From: Bradyrhizobium sp. CB3481
GTDB taxonomy: Bacteria; Pseudomonadota; Alphaproteobacteria; Rhizobiales; Xanthobacteraceae
NCBI RefSeq assembly: GCF_029714305.1
Contig: NZ_CP121647.1
Span: 7,894,501 to 7,958,500 of the forward strand
Length of the DNA stretch: 64,000 bases
Direction: 5' to 3'
Shown: positions 46,042-55,699 of the stretch, in pieces
Layout: every line of letters starts with the position of its first letter
How positions within the stretch are numbered: the first letter of the stretch is position 1
Notes under the pieces: generated by a model
The model's input: the letters and a program-made list of their open reading frames with translations, nothing else
Databases searched by the model: none
What the model was told of the DNA's origin: nothing
Position numbers and translations under genes: made by a program

Positions 46042-47036
46042 GGCGCCGTCTCCAGGCGGGATTTTGCGACGGCCCGCAACGCGGACGCTGCCTTGGTGCG
46101 GCGCTCGGCCAGATAGCGGTCGAGGATTCCCAAAATGCCGGTCGGCGAATAGATCAGGAGCAGCATCACGGCGACCGCGTAGAGCATCAGGTAATAGCCC
46201 TGCGTGAAGCGCAGCCACTCCGGCAGCAGCACCGCGATGGCAGCCCCGAGGAACGGCCCGAAAAAGAATCCGGAGCCGCCGACGATCACCATCATCAGGA
46301 GATCGAGCGAGAGCGAGAGGTTGAAGGGGACGGGATCGATATACTGCGTCAGTGGGGCATAGAGCGTGCCGGCGACGCCGCCAAGCGCCGAGCCGATCGC
46401 AAACGCCATCAATGTATAGCGCCTTGTGTCGATGCCGAGCGACAGCGCCCGCACCGGGTTCTCACGCAGCGCCACGAAGGCGCGGCCCCAGGGCGAGCGG
46501 ATCAGCCACCACATCGCCAGCGAGACGATAGCGAGCGAGCCGAGGCAGAAATAGTAGAACGGCAACGGCCGGTTGGTGGCGAAGCCCAGCACATTGGGCC
46601 GCGGAATGTTTGAGATGCCGTAGATGCCCTTGGTGAGCCAGTCCTCGTTGCGGAACACCAGGAAGGCCAGCGTCGAGAACGCCAGCGTCACGAAGGCGAG
46701 ATAGTGATGCTGCACGCGCAGCGCCGGATAACCGAGGATCCAGCCGATCGCAAAGCACAGCACGACCGCAACACCAAGCGCTGCAATCAGCGGCATGCCC
46801 TGCGTGGTCATGATTGCTGCGGCATAGGCACCGATGCCGACGAAGGCGCCCTGCGCCAGCGAGACCTGGCCGGCATAGCCGAGCGTCAAATTGAGCCCCA
46901 TCGCGGCGATCGTCATCACCGCCCACTGGCTCAGGATATAGAGGCCATAGCGGTTGAAGTTCATCGGCACGATGATCAGCGCCGCGATGACGGCGATGCC
47001 GAGCGCGATGCGCCAATATTTTGTTGCGCTGGTCAT
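46038..47036 (-). CDS. livM: Branched-chain-type ABC transporter permease (LivM)
   Basis: The 332-residue inner-membrane permease has about ten hydrophobic segments and the LivM signatures LNLTLGYAGQVSLAQGAFVGIGAYAAA and RENPVRALSLGIDTRRY. GGSGFFFGPFLGA follows near the C-terminus. It pairs with LivH, whose gene overlaps by four bases. Operon partners indicate uptake of a shikimate, quinate or aromatic acid type substrate. Confidence 0.94.
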   Translation of the reverse strand: MTSATKYWRIALGIAVIAALIIVPMNFNRYGLYILSQWAVMTIAAMGLNLTLGYAGQVSLAQGAFVGIGAYAAAIMTTQGMPLIAALGVAVVLCFAIGWILGYPALRVQHHYLAFVTLAFSTLAFLVFRNEDWLTKGIYGISNIPRPNVLGFATNRPLPFYYFCLGSLAIVSLAMWWLIRSPWGRAFVALRENPVRALSLGIDTRRYTLMAFAIGSALGGVAGTLYAPLTQYIDPVPFNLSLSLDLLMMVIVGGSGFFFGPFLGAAIAVLLPEWLRFTQGYYLMLYAVAVMLLLIYSPTGILGILDRYLAERRTKAASALRAVAKSRLETAP

Positions 47037-47908
47037 ACCGTGCGCTCCTCGGGCCGGCCGAGCAGGCCCTGCGGACGGAACAGGATGATGACGATCAACA
47101 GCGCCAGCGGCACCGCGGCGCGATACTGCGTCGAGACATAGGCCGCAGCCAGATTGTCGACGACTCCGATCAGGAGCCCACCGGCGATCGCGCCGCGCAC
47201 CTGGTTGAAGCCGCCGACGATCGCCGCAATGAACGCCGCCTGTCCCAGCACCTCGCCGGAGGAGAACTTTGCGAGATAGATCGGCGTGATCAGCAGCGAG
47301 GCCAGCGCCACCAGGAATGCGTTGATCAGGAAGGTCAGCAGGATCATGCGCTCGACCGGCACGCCGATGATGCGGGCGACGGTCGGGTTTTGCGCCGTCG
47401 CCTGCATCTGGTGGCCGATCGAAGTGCGGTTCAACAGCAGCGTCAGGCCGATCACGACCGCGATTGCGAGCGCGAGCACGCCGAGGCTCTGCAGCGAGAT
47501 CACCCGGCCGAGCAGCGAGAGGTCACCGGCTGGCACGATGGAGGGGAACGGCGAGGCCTCGGCGCTGAAGAACTGCTTCACCGCTTCCTTCATGCCGATC
47601 GCCAGCGCCATGGTCGCGATCGCCAGCGGCAGCACACCGTGCCGCAACATCGGATCAACCAGCAGCAGCTTGAAGCCGAGCCCCAGCAGCAGCATCGACA
47701 GCAGGATGCCGAGGATGATCGCGAGCCAGAACGGTGCGCCCGCATGCATCGCCGCCAGCATCAGGAACGCCGGCAGCATGACGAATTCGCCCTGCGCGAA
47801 ATTGATGGTTTGCGACGTCTGCCACAATAGCGTGAAGCCAACCGCGACGAGCGCGTAGATCGTCCCGGTCGCAAGGCCTGCCACGAGCAGATCGAGCAGA
47901 TTGGACAT
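47033..47908 (-). CDS. livH: Branched-chain-type ABC transporter permease (LivH)
   Basis: The 291-residue permease has about eight hydrophobic segments and the LivH signatures LLWQTSQTINFAQGEFVMLPAF, and GGFNQVRGAIAGGLLIGVVDNLAAAYVS. The ATG follows GGGAGAAGC. It begins 101 bases after the binding-protein gene, with a strong stem-loop between them, a layout that usually gives more binding protein than permease. Confidence 0.94.
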   Translation of the reverse strand: MSNLLDLLVAGLATGTIYALVAVGFTLLWQTSQTINFAQGEFVMLPAFLMLAAMHAGAPFWLAIILGILLSMLLLGLGFKLLLVDPMLRHGVLPLAIATMALAIGMKEAVKQFFSAEASPFPSIVPAGDLSLLGRVISLQSLGVLALAIAVVIGLTLLLNRTSIGHQMQATAQNPTVARIIGVPVERMILLTFLINAFLVALASLLITPIYLAKFSSGEVLGQAAFIAAIVGGFNQVRGAIAGGLLIGVVDNLAAAYVSTQYRAAVPLALLIVIILFRPQGLLGRPEERTV

Positions 47909-47967
47909 GCTTCTCCCCTCACCCGTCAGATGCGGACGATATCGTTGCTGTTTCGAAATTCCCGATC

Positions 47968-48003
47968 GCGATGGTGACGCGCCCCCCCGCGCATCACCAT
48001 CGC
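47968..48003 (-). terminator. Stem-loop between binding-protein and permease genes
   Basis: A 10-bp perfect outer stem, GCGATGGTGA (47968-47977) with TCACCATCGC (47994-48003), an inner GCGC/GCGC pairing and a CCCCCC loop. It starts 7 bases past the binding-protein stop and has no T-run. It likely stabilises the upstream message or causes partial termination. Confidence 0.65.
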
Positions 48004-48009
48004 CGCAAT

Positions 48010-49146
48010 TCAGTTCAGCTTCGGCAGCACCTGCTTGACGACCTGCTTGCCCTCGACGATCTCGACCAGAAAGCCCTGGCGGTCGATGTCGCCCTTCTCG
48101 TCGAAGGTCACATCCATCAGGATGCCGGGCTCGCTCGCGGCCTTGATGGTCAGGCCATGCAGATTGTCGGCGAACGCTTTGGAATCGACCTTGCCCATCT
48201 TCTCGGTGGTGGCCTTGATCATGTAGATCGCGAGATAGCCCTTCAGCCCGTTATGATCGGGAACGTAATTGTACTTCTTGACGAACTTTTCCCTGAAGGC
48301 CTTGACCAGATCGACCGGCGCATCGGTGGTCAGGCCGACATGGCCGCGCGCACCGTTAGCAGCGTCGCCGGCAAGCTCGACGACCTTCTGGCCGACCAGT
48401 GTCGTCTCGCCCATCAGCGGCACCGTGACCGCCTGGCGCTTCAGCTCCTTCAGGATGCGCGCGCTTTCTTCCTCGTTGAGATAGACGAAGACGGCATCGG
48501 GCGATGCGGCCTTGATCTTGGAGACGTCGGCGGCGAAGTCGGCCTGGCCGGCTTCCGTCGAAATATCGGCCGCGACCTTGATGTTGTACTTGGCGAATTC
48601 CTTGGTGATGACGTCGCGGCCACCCTTGCCGAAATCGTTGTTGACCCAGACGACCGCGACCGACTTCGCCTTCAATTCGTCGTTGATGTATTTCGCGACC
48701 TTCGGCATCGAGGATTGCTGGCCGAACGAGGTGCGGAACAGGAATTTGTTGCCGGCTTGAGTCAGTTCGGCCGCTTCGCCGCCCATGATCTGCGCGATGC
48801 CGGCTTCGGCGGCGAGCGGCGCGGTGACCTTCACCGATCCGGAATAGCCGGGCCCAAGCAGCACATAGGGCTCATTGTCGAGCGCCTTCTGCACCTGCGC
48901 GCGGGCTACGCCGGGGTTCGACTGCGAATCCGCATGGGTGACCTCCAGCTTGCGGCCAAGCAATCCGCCTTTGGCGTTGACCTCCTCAATCGCAAGGTCG
49001 ATGCCGTTCTTCCAGTTGTTGCCGACGGTCGCACCGCCGCCGGACAGTTCGGCGACATCGGCAAGCTTGATCGGGCCGCCTTGCGCGAACGCCGCTCCCG
49101 CGGAAACGGTGGCAAGCAGTAGTCCAGCGAAAATTCGAGATCTCAT
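48010..49146 (-). CDS. ABC transporter substrate-binding protein (LivJ/K family)
   Basis: The 378-residue periplasmic receptor has a signal peptide (about 1-21, MRSRIFAGLLLATVSAGAAFA) and a two-lobed leucine-binding-protein fold with IKLADVAELSGGGATVGNNWKNGIDLAIEEVNAKGG. The ATG at 49146 was chosen because AGAGGGG directly abuts the ATG two codons earlier but lies 6 bases before this one. Genes around it suggest it captures quinate, shikimate or an aromatic acid rather than an amino acid. Confidence 0.93.
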   Translation of the reverse strand: MRSRIFAGLLLATVSAGAAFAQGGPIKLADVAELSGGGATVGNNWKNGIDLAIEEVNAKGGLLGRKLEVTHADSQSNPGVARAQVQKALDNEPYVLLGPGYSGSVKVTAPLAAEAGIAQIMGGEAAELTQAGNKFLFRTSFGQQSSMPKVAKYINDELKAKSVAVVWVNNDFGKGGRDVITKEFAKYNIKVAADISTEAGQADFAADVSKIKAASPDAVFVYLNEEESARILKELKRQAVTVPLMGETTLVGQKVVELAGDAANGARGHVGLTTDAPVDLVKAFREKFVKKYNYVPDHNGLKGYLAIYMIKATTEKMGKVDSKAFADNLHGLTIKAASEPGILMDVTFDEKGDIDRQGFLVEIVEGKQVVKQVLPKLN

Positions 49147-49197
49147 TTCCATCCCCTCTCTTGAAATTGATGCGCGACCTTGTGACCGGCCGCGTTG

Positions 49198-50088
49198 TTA
49201 AGCGGCATTTACTTTAGCGTAGCGTTTGGCCATCACCGCGTCGAATGCATTTCCCATCTCGACCGCCGATGGCTTTAGCCCCGTAAACAGTTCGAAGGCG
49301 TCAGCCGCCTGATAGATCGCGAGCTCGCGCCCGGTCATGACCTCGGCGCCCTTGGCCTTGGCGGCATTGAGCAGCGGTGTCCAGAGCGGCGTGTAAACCG
49401 CGTCCGCTACCCACAGATCCCTATGCAGCAGCGCCTCCGGCACCGGCGTACCGCGGTTCGGCAACATGCCGACCGGCGAACCGTTGACGACGCCGGTAGC
49501 ATCACGCACCGCTTCTTCGACACTGCCCACCGCCATGGCTTCGCCCTGGCGCGCAAGCTGCACGGCGAGCTGTTCGGCCTTAGCGCGATCGGTATCGAAA
49601 ATCCTGATCTCGCGGACGCCGGTCGCCGCCAGCGCAAAGCCGATCGCCTTGCCGACGCCGCCGGCGCCGATCACCGCGACACGGTTCTGAGCGGGATCGC
49701 GCACCAGCTCGCCGATCGCCCGGGCGAACCCGGTCGTGTCGGTGTTGTGTCCGATCAGCCGGCCGTCCCTGACCACGACGGTGTTGACGGCCCCGATCGC
49801 CCGCGCCCCCGGCGACAATTCATCGAGCAGGGAAATCACCGCTTCCTTATACGGGAAGGTGACGTTGACGCCGGCAAAGCCGAGGCGGCGCACGCCGTCG
49901 AGCAGCAGGCGCAATTCGTCGCGGCTCGCGCCGGCGACCTCGATGAGCTGATAGTGGCAGTGCGCCCCGAGCGCCTCGGCGGCGCCTTCGTGCATCGCCG
50001 GTGACGCGGAATTCGCGATCGGCGCGCCGATCAGGCCGGTGAGAAAGCGGCGGTCGGCCGGAGCGGGAGGTCGGGCGGCAGGACTCAT
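49198..50088 (-). CDS. aroE: Shikimate/quinate dehydrogenase (probably catabolic)
   Basis: The 296-residue protein has the shikimate-binding Ser27 and Ser29 (ANSASPAMH), the catalytic Lys81 in NVTFPYK, Asp117 in NTDTTGF, and the GAGGVGKA cofactor loop. After the second Rossmann strand it reads FDTDRAKA. The acidic Asp165 in place of the NRT motif of biosynthetic NADP-dependent AroE suggests NAD use, as in quinate/shikimate dehydrogenases of catabolism. It heads the operon with the importer, so oxidation of quinate or shikimate is the likely role; a second, biosynthetic aroE is expected elsewhere. Confidence 0.88.
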   Translation of the reverse strand: MSPAARPPAPADRRFLTGLIGAPIANSASPAMHEGAAEALGAHCHYQLIEVAGASRDELRLLLDGVRRLGFAGVNVTFPYKEAVISLLDELSPGARAIGAVNTVVVRDGRLIGHNTDTTGFARAIGELVRDPAQNRVAVIGAGGVGKAIGFALAATGVREIRIFDTDRAKAEQLAVQLARQGEAMAVGSVEEAVRDATGVVNGSPVGMLPNRGTPVPEALLHRDLWVADAVYTPLWTPLLNAAKAKGAEVMTGRELAIYQAADAFELFTGLKPSAVEMGNAFDAVMAKRYAKVNAA

Positions 50089-50205
50089 GATCTCGTCATC
50101 AGATGCAAATGCGTTATCGGCAGCAATTGGGGCGAAACAGACCCCGATCCGGCCCGACGATAGCGGTTTGCCGACCTAACACAATTACCCATTTATGCCG
50201 GATAG

Positions 50206-50220
50206 ATAACATCATGTTAT
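50206..50220. promoter_or_regulatory. LysR-type T-N11-A palindrome upstream of aroE operon
   Basis: ATAACAT-C-ATGTTAT is a perfect 15-bp dyad containing T-N11-A (TAACATCATGTTA, 50207-50219), the standard LysR-regulator box. It overlaps the stop codon of the lysR gene and lies about 120 bases before the aroE start, where an activator site would be expected. Confidence 0.6.
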
Positions 50221-51179
50221 TTCTTGCGGGACTTCGAATCCGACTTGGAATCCGGCTTTGAATCGGGCTTGCGCGGCGCCGTCCTGCCCGGCCCCACCGC
50301 GCGCATTTCCGAGCGCAGGCATTCGATGAAATGCTCGATGTGAAGCGACAGCGGCGCACCCCGTTTCACTGCAATGTAGGTGTCGAACCGCGTCGGCTCG
50401 ACGATCTTGAGCAGTTCGACGCCGGGGTAGCCGCCATGGGCGACGGTGAACTGGTCGATCACGGCAATGCCGAGGCCGGCCTTGACCAGCGCGCACACGG
50501 TGGTGCCGAAGCGCGCGCGGATAGTGATGTCGTAATCGAGTTTGTTGCGCGCAAAAATCTCCGCCATGATCCGCCCATAGGGATCGTTGGGATCGATCCC
50601 GATCAGGGGATAGCGGATGATTTCGGCGGCCGAGACCTGTTTGCATCCGGCAAGCTCGTGCCCGGCCGGCACGATGCAGAACAATTCGCCCGACGCCAGA
50701 GGCAAAAAGTCGAGCCCGGGATGCTCGAGCCGATAGCTCATCGCGACGCAATCGCCACGGCCGAGCAGGAGATAATCGACGGCCTCCTCGATCTTGAGGA
50801 TGTTGATGTCGATCCGCAGCTCGGGATAGCGCCGCCGCACCCGCTCGATCGCGCGCGGCACCATCACCTGCGAGATGCTCGGCACCGAGCCGATGCGCAG
50901 CTCGGACAGATCGCCGCGGCCGATCTTGGAGATGATCTCGGAGAGATCATCCATCTTCTCGTAGACGCCGTTGATCTGCTCGAAGATGTTGCGGGCTTCG
51001 GCCGTCGGGAAATAGCGGCCGTTCTGACGCTGGAAGAAGCGGACACCGAGCGACTTTTCGGTATATTTCACCAGACGGCTGATGCCGGGCGCCGACACGT
51101 TGAGAAGCCGCGCCGCCCCGCCGATCGTGCCTGTCACCATCACGGCGCGGATCACCTCGACCTGGCGCAGCGTCATCAT
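50217..51179 (-). CDS. LysR-family transcriptional regulator
   Basis: The 320-residue regulator has an N-terminal helix-turn-helix (about 3-62, GTIGGAARLLNVSAPGISRLVKYTEKSLGVRFFQR) and a two-lobed effector domain (about 93-295). A Lys/Asp/Ser-rich tail follows, with near-repeats of PDSK. It sits between the pcaHG group and the aroE-liv operon on the same strand, unlike the usual divergent LysR layout. GGGAG lies 9 bases before the ATG. It probably senses an intermediate such as protocatechuate or dehydroshikimate, which is inference. Confidence 0.9.
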   Translation of the reverse strand: MMTLRQVEVIRAVMVTGTIGGAARLLNVSAPGISRLVKYTEKSLGVRFFQRQNGRYFPTAEARNIFEQINGVYEKMDDLSEIISKIGRGDLSELRIGSVPSISQVMVPRAIERVRRRYPELRIDINILKIEEAVDYLLLGRGDCVAMSYRLEHPGLDFLPLASGELFCIVPAGHELAGCKQVSAAEIIRYPLIGIDPNDPYGRIMAEIFARNKLDYDITIRARFGTTVCALVKAGLGIAVIDQFTVAHGGYPGVELLKIVEPTRFDTYIAVKRGAPLSLHIEHFIECLRSEMRAVGPGRTAPRKPDSKPDSKSDSKSRKK

Positions 51180-51200
51180 GTGAGATAGCTCCCGCGGTGG

Positions 51201-52019
51201 TCAGGCGCCATCGAGCGACCTCGCAATCACATTCCGCGCGGCATCGAGCGCGCGCTGCGCCCGCGCTTTCGCATCCATCGTCTTCGCAAGCTCGATGGTC
51301 GGGATTTCGAGACTGATCGTGATATCCGCCGGCATGGCGCGCGCCAGCGCGACGAGATCGATGCCACCCTCACCCGGAAACATCCGCTCGTGGCGGGCGG
51401 CATGGATCATGGCGTCCGTTGTGGCGGGCTGCTCGGCGGGGGCGTCGCACATCTGCCAATAATGCAGGCGGTGTGTGGGAACGTTCGCGAGTTCGTCGAT
51501 CGAACTCCTCGATCGGTCGAAATGCAAGGCATCGACCAGCACGCCGGCATTTGGCTGGCCGACCTGCGCGACAACGCGGGCCGCGCTCGCAAGATCGGGC
51601 GCGTAGGTCCATGGCATGAATTCGAGATCGGCTGTGAGCCCATAGGGCGCCGCGGCCTCGCAGAACGATGCATAGCGATCCCTGAATCGGCTGAGGTCGG
51701 GATCGTAGTCGGCGACCAGAATATGCCTGGCGCCGAGCCGGGCGCCGGTCTCGAAAAAGGCAGAGAATGCAGCGATCTCGGTTTCCGGCCGCAGCGCGAC
51801 GACTTCGAGGTCGGCGACTGTGATGCCGGTCGCGTCGAGCCGGGCGAGCGTCTCCCTCAGGCCGACTTCGTCTTCCATCAGCGGATGGGCGACGCCGCCC
51901 GGCATGGCCGGCAGCAAGCGCAGCCCGACCTGCTGATAGCCGCAGGCCGCGGCGACATCGATCATCGCCGGAGGCGCAAGTTCGAGAACGGTCAGCGCAG
52001 CGAGGGAAAATGAGGGCAT
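51201..52019 (-). CDS. Sugar phosphate isomerase/epimerase-family TIM-barrel protein
   Basis: The 272-residue AP-endonuclease-2-type TIM barrel has strand motifs VGLRLLPAM, VADLEVVAL, LVADYD, LTADLEFMPW, AGVLVDALHFDR, WQMCDAP, FPGEGGIDLVALA and SLEIP. The metal-binding acidic and His residues are at strand ends (Glu in ADLEFMP, Asp in LVDALHF, Glu in SLEIP). It is a second family member beside quiC and may be another dehydratase or isomerase in the aromatic-acid route. The ATG at 52019 is preferred to the adjacent GTG. It ends 21 bases before lysR. Confidence 0.82.
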   Translation of the reverse strand: MPSFSLAALTVLELAPPAMIDVAAACGYQQVGLRLLPAMPGGVAHPLMEDEVGLRETLARLDATGITVADLEVVALRPETEIAAFSAFFETGARLGARHILVADYDPDLSRFRDRYASFCEAAAPYGLTADLEFMPWTYAPDLASAARVVAQVGQPNAGVLVDALHFDRSRSSIDELANVPTHRLHYWQMCDAPAEQPATTDAMIHAARHERMFPGEGGIDLVALARAMPADITISLEIPTIELAKTMDAKARAQRALDAARNVIARSLDGA

Positions 52020-52043
52020 CACTGTCTCGTCAGGCGCGACACC

Positions 52044-52937
52044 TTACTTGATCGGCGGCCGTGGCAATACGGCCTCGCCGGCTTCCATCCGGTAGACATG
52101 GTCGAGCGAATACCAGGGCTGGCTGATGTCTCCGACGGTCGGATGCGGCTCGTCATGACGCACGAAATTGCCGACCAGCGCCCTGGTCACGCCAAACTGC
52201 ACGTCGCTGTCGATATGCGGATCGGCGGGATCGTAGACCTGCGAAATCAGGACCTTGAATCCCGGCTTGACGATCAACGCATGCAGATGGGCGGGCCGGT
52301 ACGGATGCCGGCCCTGCGCCTGCAGCAGCTTGCCGACCACGCCGTCGGTCGGGATCGGATAGCCGACCATCATCACCGAGCGGAAGGCGAAGCGGCCATC
52401 GGCATCGGTCGTGAACTTGCCGCGCAGGTTCATGTCGGCCTGTTCGGGATCCTGGTTCTCGTAAAGGCCGACCGGCGAAGCGTGCCAGACATCGACCTCC
52501 GCCCCGGCAACCGGATTGCCGGCGGGGTCCACGACACGCCCGGTGACAAAGAGCGCTGCTCCCGGCGTTTCGGACCGGACGATCGAGCCGCCGTTTTCGG
52601 TGCGCGGAGAGTTCAGTCGCCAGAACGGCCCGAGCAAGGATTGCGCGGTTTCGGTGTTGCCCTGATCCCCGTTGTTCAGAAGGCAGACCAGCGCGGACAC
52701 GCCGAGCGAGCCCGCCATCAGCACGACTTCATTGTGCGTGTCAGTCGATTGCCGGCCCATCTCGGCGAGAATGGCGGTGGCCTCGCGAAACTCCGCTTCG
52801 GTCAGCCTGACGTCGCGGACGAAACCGTGCAGGTGCTTGACCAGCGACACCATGATCTCGCGGAGCCGCGGATCGGACGTTCGCTCCATCACGGCCGTCG
52901 CTGCAACTGTAACATCCTGCTGACGACCAATGATCAT
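52044..52937 (-). CDS. Intradiol ring-cleavage dioxygenase, hydroxyquinol 1,2-dioxygenase-like
   Basis: The 297-residue dioxygenase has an N-terminal helical dimerisation domain (about 20-100) and a beta-sandwich with the Fe(III) ligands Tyr159 (GLYENQD), Tyr193 (GYPIPTDG), His217 and His219 (RPAHLHALI). The GYPIPTDG and YRPAHLHALIVKPGF segments and the LLGPFWR motif match hydroxyquinol/chlorocatechol-type enzymes more than catechol dioxygenases. It opens 1,2,4-trihydroxybenzene or a similar ring to a maleylacetate precursor; no maleylacetate reductase gene is in the window. It starts 22 bases after pcaG. Confidence 0.86.
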   Translation of the reverse strand: MIIGRQQDVTVAATAVMERTSDPRLREIMVSLVKHLHGFVRDVRLTEAEFREATAILAEMGRQSTDTHNEVVLMAGSLGVSALVCLLNNGDQGNTETAQSLLGPFWRLNSPRTENGGSIVRSETPGAALFVTGRVVDPAGNPVAGAEVDVWHASPVGLYENQDPEQADMNLRGKFTTDADGRFAFRSVMMVGYPIPTDGVVGKLLQAQGRHPYRPAHLHALIVKPGFKVLISQVYDPADPHIDSDVQFGVTRALVGNFVRHDEPHPTVGDISQPWYSLDHVYRMEAGEAVLPRPPIK

Positions 52938-52959
52938 TCCGCAACCCCGTCGGCCACGT

Positions 52960-53559
52960 CTACACGTCGAAGAACACGGTCTCTTTGTCGCCCTGCAGAT
53001 GGATATCGAAGCGATAGGCGCCGTTCCCGGGCTGCCGTGTCGCGATCAGCGTGGTGCGGCGGTCGGCCGGCACCAGCGCCAGTACGGGATCGGTGGCGTT
53101 GGCGGCCTCGCCGTCGAAATAGATCCGGGAATAGAGGTGCAGCAGCATGCCGCGCGCAAAGACCGCGAGCACGATATGCGGCGCCTGCGGCTTGCCGTCG
53201 GGATCCGCGACCTGCCCCGGCTTGATGGTGTCGAAGGCGTAAGCGCCCTTCGCATCAGTGCCGATGCGGCCGAATCCCTTGAAGGTGGAATTCGGCGGCG
53301 CCCGCTTGTCCTGCGGATCGGAGAACCGTCCCTGCGCGTCCGCCTGCCAGATCTCCAGCATGCTATCGACAACGGGTACGCCGTCGCCGTCGAACACCGT
53401 TCCTTCGACGCGGATGCGTTCGCCCGACGTATCCGCCGTGACGAGATTATTGGTGAATGCGTCGTTCCACTCGTATCTGCCGCCCGGCGTCAGGCCGTAG
53501 GCGAAATAGGGACCGACGGTTTGCGACGGGGTGACTCCGTCCGGCTTGGCCTGCGACAC
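52960..53559 (-). CDS. pcaG: Protocatechuate 3,4-dioxygenase, alpha subunit
   Basis: The 199-residue structural subunit has the family pattern SQTVGPYFAYGL at the start, then APHIVLAVFARGMLLHLYSRIYFD. It lacks the paired tyrosines and histidines that bind iron, as expected for PcaG. It uses a GTG start at 53559 directly after the pcaH TAA. The GGAGAAC in the last codons of pcaH is the ribosome-binding site, so the two subunits are translationally coupled. Confidence 0.93.
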   Translation of the reverse strand: MSQAKPDGVTPSQTVGPYFAYGLTPGGRYEWNDAFTNNLVTADTSGERIRVEGTVFDGDGVPVVDSMLEIWQADAQGRFSDPQDKRAPPNSTFKGFGRIGTDAKGAYAFDTIKPGQVADPDGKPQAPHIVLAVFARGMLLHLYSRIYFDGEAANATDPVLALVPADRRTTLIATRQPGNGAYRFDIHLQGDKETVFFDV

Positions 53560-54261
53560 TTACTTGTTCTCCATCGGCGTGGCGTTGCGCCCGCGCAGCA
53601 CAATGTTGAAGCGATAGCACAGCGCCCAATCCGGCTTGGTGTTGTCAAGATCGAACGAGGAAATCATCCGGTTGCGCGCTTTCTCGTCGGTGACCGAATT
53701 GAAGATCGGATCGAACGGAAACAGCGGATCGCCAGGGAAATACATCTGCGTCACCAGACGCGAGACGAAGGAATGGCCGAACACCGAGAAGTGGATGTGA
53801 GCGGGACGCCAGGCGTTGTGGTGATTACCCCAGGGGTAAGCACCGGGCTTGATGGTGACGAAGCGATAATAGCCTTGCGCATCGGTCTGCGCGCGGCCGG
53901 CGCCGGTGAAGTTCGGATCGAGCGGCGCGGGATGCTGATCGACGACATGGACGTAGCGGCCGCAGGAATTGGCCTGCCACAGCTCGATCAGCGCGTTCGG
54001 CACGCCGCGGCCCTCTTCATCGAGCACATGGCCGTGCACGATGATGCGCTCGCCGATCGGCTCGCCTTTGCCGTGGATGGTGAGGTCGTGATCGCCTTCG
54101 CGCACCGTCTCGTGGCCGTAGACCGGCCCGGTCAATTCCGACAGCGTGTGCCGCATCGGGATCAAGGGCTTGGTCGGCGAACGCTTGACCGTGCTCTTGT
54201 AGGCGGGGGACAGCCGCGGCGGATGCGCCGCGAGGCTTTGCACTGGATAGACCAATGTCAT
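53560..54261 (-). CDS. pcaH: Protocatechuate 3,4-dioxygenase, beta subunit
   Basis: The 233-residue catalytic subunit supplies the Fe(III) ligands Tyr103 (GRYVHV), Tyr142 (GAYPWGN), His155 and His157 (RPAHIHFS). It cleaves protocatechuate between its hydroxyls to beta-carboxy-cis,cis-muconate, the entry to the beta-ketoadipate pathway. The substrate is what quiC in the same cluster would produce. An AT-rich promoter-like region (54339-54360) lies upstream, separating it from pcaF. Confidence 0.95.
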   Translation of the reverse strand: MTLVYPVQSLAAHPPRLSPAYKSTVKRSPTKPLIPMRHTLSELTGPVYGHETVREGDHDLTIHGKGEPIGERIIVHGHVLDEEGRGVPNALIELWQANSCGRYVHVVDQHPAPLDPNFTGAGRAQTDAQGYYRFVTIKPGAYPWGNHHNAWRPAHIHFSVFGHSFVSRLVTQMYFPGDPLFPFDPIFNSVTDEKARNRMISSFDLDNTKPDWALCYRFNIVLRGRNATPMENK

Positions 54262-54339
54262 GACGAACTCCTCCCTCGCACCACGCTATCAGCGCGAAAT
54301 CGCTTTGCGGTTTCGTCGCTAAGCGGCGCCGCCAGATCA

Positions 54340-54352
54340 TTATATGACATAA
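54340..54352 (-). promoter_or_regulatory. T-N11-A site and TATAAT element upstream of pcaHG
   Basis: On the minus strand TTATGTCATATAA gives T-N11-A with imperfect dyad symmetry (10 of 13). It overlaps a perfect TATAAT (54344-54339). It agrees at 8 of 13 positions with the perfect palindrome before the aroE operon. No good -35 box is present, which fits an activator-dependent promoter. Position is about 80-90 bases before the pcaH start. Confidence 0.45.
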
Positions 54353-54396
54353 CTAATTTGGGAAAGTGTTGTTTTTCACCCTCCCAAATAGCTGTT

Positions 54397-55605
<1,209 letters not shown>

Positions 55606-55699
55606 AGAATCTCTCCCTGAATGCCGTGCTTTAGGCGTTGACCCGCTGGAACTGTTGGCGAGTTTTAGGAGCGTGCCCGCGGCAGGTCAATTGACACCC

